DNA of 13,817 nucleotides from Hyphomicrobiales bacterium. Lineage in GTDB: Bacteria; Pseudomonadota; Alphaproteobacteria; Rhizobiales; SZUA-8. The notes under the pieces are model-generated. The model searched no databases. It was given only the letters and a program-made list of their open reading frames with translations, and was not told the origin of the DNA. The DNA is taken from contig QILX01000221.1 of the NCBI GenBank assembly GCA_003232175.1, positions 1-13,817 of the forward strand, read 5' to 3'. This document shows, in pieces, positions 12,169 through 13,817 of the stretch (positions are counted from its first letter, which is position 1; every line of letters starts with the position of its first letter). The position numbers and the translations under genes are program-made.

Positions 12169-13817
12169 ATGCTTGGGAGCGGCCCCCGGCGACTTTGGCT
12201 TTTGTCCAATCTGGCACTTGGCGCCCTCGTTGCGCTGGGGGGCGTTGTTGTGGGCGGTCCTGTGGCCCGTGCCTCTGAAACCACAATGTTGCTGCTGGAT
12301 GCGTCAAACTCCATGAACGGCAATTTCGACGGCAAACACCGGATAGACGCGGTAAAGCAGGCGATTTCAGAGAATATCCCGCGATATGATACCAGGCTGA
12401 AAATTGGTATGGTCGCGTTTGGCAACCGCGAACGCCGAAGCTGTAGCGATGTTGAAACCCTGGTAACGCCGGGTCCTGACAATGCTTCCAATCTTGTCAT
12501 CGCCGCCAATGGCATAAAAGCGCAAGGCGTTTCTCTGCTTGGACAGGCGTTGTTGCGCGCCGCGACCGATGCTGATCACAAACGAAATCCAACATCGATA
12601 ATCGCATTGGTCGACGGAGCCGGCGTCAAAGCCTGCGGCGTCGATGCCTGTCAGGCTGCCGCGGAATTGAACCGCGAAGCTCAGGACCTGACGGTCCATG
12701 TCATTGCCCTGTCGCCCAAACCCGCTGATGTGACGGCGCTGGAATGTGTGGCTTCAACCACCGGCGGGACTTACGTCACCGTCGCCAATGCGCGCCAGGT
12801 CCGCAATGCCCTGGACCTGGCTTTGCGGGCAGCGGTGAGCAAAGCTCAATCCCCTGCGTCAACCGCAGCAGCACCTGCCCCGAAACGCAAACCAAAACCG
12901 CCCGTTCTGGTGGACAATGCTCCGGCCCCACTGACAAAACCGGACCCTGCGGTTGCGAGCGCGGGCGCGCCGGCCAGCGGCGAGATTGGTACCGCCCCTG
13001 CCGAACCAGGCGTAGCTCCCGGCGCAGCTGACAACACAGTGTCATTTGCACCAACGCGGCCCGTTGCCAAAACTCCGGCCCAGGACCAGGTGGCGCAAAT
13101 CCCGGCCAACCCCGGCCAGAAATCAGGAGCTGACAATCTGGTCGTGATGGCGCCAACGGCTCCAAACCAACTGCCCGGCACCGGCGGGCAAAATGAGCAG
13201 AAGCTGGCAAGCGCACCGGGAACCACGGTCCTTTACCGGCGCCCGGCCAAGCCAAAAAATCCCGCGCCGGACAGCGCCGATGCCAAGCCAACCGTAACCG
13301 TAAAAGCTGCTGATCCCGCCGGGGCACAAAACTCCAACGCCGCCGGCGGGGGCCTGACGATGGTACCCGCCGATCAGGCTGCAGTTGCGCCCGCGGCGCC
13401 TGCTGCCGCAGGTCTCAATGTCCAGGTCACGGCAGCTCCGGCAACCGGGACAGCGCCTTCAGCGGGAAGCGGCGCGGTACAGCTGGCCGCCATGATCGTT
13501 GCCAATGCAAAGCCTGTTCCCGAAGGCATGATGTGGCAGATTTTCCAGGAGGCCCAGGGCGGTGGTCGCGGCCCTCTGGCCCTGAGATCCTCGGACCCCT
13601 CGCCGGTCCTTAAGCTCCCCGCCGGACGCTATGTGGTCGAGGGTCGGTTTGGCAATGCAGTACGTGAAATGCCCGTGGTAATTGAAACCGACAAACAGAC
13701 CGAAGCCAAACTGGTGCTGGATGTTGGTGGTTTGCAGCTTGTACCCGCTGTTGCGGGGGCGGCAAACGCCGACGCTGACATAACCAACGCCATATATGCC
13801 GCGGACAATCTGCAAAC
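12169..13817 (+). CDS. Exported vWA-domain protein with repeat module (3' end beyond window)
   Basis: An open frame of 549 codons to the window edge. Residues 1-36 form a signal peptide (LALGALVALGGVVVGG, then PVARAS). A von Willebrand A domain covers about 37-225. Its MIDAS motif is LLLDASNSMNG (D44, S46, S48), the third position is Ser122 (GVSLLGQAL, where Thr is usual) and the last is Asp149 (IIALVDGAG); a Cys pair in KACGVDACQ follows. Residues 225-440 are a long Ala/Pro/Gln-rich linker. From about 440 a beta-rich module appears with LPAGRYVVEGRF at 483-494 and LVLDVGGLQLVP, matching the repeats of the gene upstream; a second module seems to start before the edge. The ATG at 12169 is preceded by an AGAGAG stretch. 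It probably acts in the periplasm or at the surface by metal-dependent protein binding; the partner is unknown. Confidence 0.85.
   Translation, partial: MLGSGPRRLWLLSNLALGALVALGGVVVGGPVARASETTMLLLDASNSMNGNFDGKHRIDAVKQAISENIPRYDTRLKIGMVAFGNRERRSCSDVETLVTPGPDNASNLVIAANGIKAQGVSLLGQALLRAATDADHKRNPTSIIALVDGAGVKACGVDACQAAAELNREAQDLTVHVIALSPKPADVTALECVASTTGGTYVTVANARQVRNALDLALRAAVSKAQSPASTAAAPAPKRKPKPPVLVDNAPAPLTKPDPAVASAGAPASGEIGTAPAEPGVAPGAADNTVSFAPTRPVAKTPAQDQVAQIPANPGQKSGADNLVVMAPTAPNQLPGTGGQNEQKLASAPGTTVLYRRPAKPKNPAPDSADAKPTVTVKAADPAGAQNSNAAGGGLTMVPADQAAVAPAAPAAAGLNVQVTAAPATGTAPSAGSGAVQLAAMIVANAKPVPEGMMWQIFQEAQGGGRGPLALRSSDPSPVLKLPAGRYVVEGRFGNAVREMPVVIETDKQTEAKLVLDVGGLQLVPAVAGAANADADITNAIYAADNLQ

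Noticed and set aside
12776..13327. Long open frames on the minus strand opposite the vWA gene
   Set aside because: They lie opposite the Ala/Pro-rich linker, whose codon bias leaves the opposite strand open; the compositions are Arg/Pro/Gly-rich without motifs.

Overview
The window reads as a chromosomal segment of a GC-rich alphaproteobacterium. The gene families, the short NAD kinase, the DUF2336-type protein beside receiver and Hpt proteins, and an SLT-domain protein under a CtrA-like site all fit that class. I cannot name the genus.

Layout. 1-1070 is an insertion-sequence graveyard. A decayed, 5'-truncated IS3-family transposase (about 148-970) lies between a cut-off reading frame at the left edge and a non-coding scar (971-1067). 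1068-2087 (minus) is a Gfo/Idh/MocA-type oxidoreductase, divergent from an NAD kinase at 2209-2976 (plus). 3082-4213 (plus) is a two-gene phosphorelay unit: a CheY-like receiver overlapping an Hpt-like protein. 4243-7156 (minus) holds three co-oriented genes: a receiver that has lost its phosphoacceptor Asp, an SLT lytic transglycosylase and a frameshifted DUF2336-like gene. A 143-bp element with palindromic inverted-repeat ends (6648-6790) separates the first two. 7487-8817 (plus) is a translationally coupled MaoC hydratase and CitE-like CoA-ester lyase pair. 8850-10043 (minus) is a tightly packed nitroreductase and flavin-reductase pair. 10184 to the window end (plus) holds two probably exported proteins. 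One is a six-repeat beta-rich protein. The other is a von Willebrand A (vWA) protein, open at the right edge, whose C-terminal module matches the repeats of the first.

How the parts may fit. The strongest candidate for an uncharacterised system is the repeat-protein/vWA pair at 10184-13817: two secreted proteins sharing a module marked by an LPAGxYxV core, one strongly basic after its signal peptide, the other with a metal-binding vWA domain. The middle region (3082-7156) concentrates signalling pieces (phosphorylatable receiver, Hpt, pseudo-receiver, DUF2336) around a cell-wall lytic enzyme. No histidine kinase is in view, so the relay partners lie elsewhere. The MaoC/lyase pair points to acyl-CoA metabolism of short branched or dicarboxylic CoA esters. 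No tRNA, rRNA, CRISPR array or replication origin was recognised.
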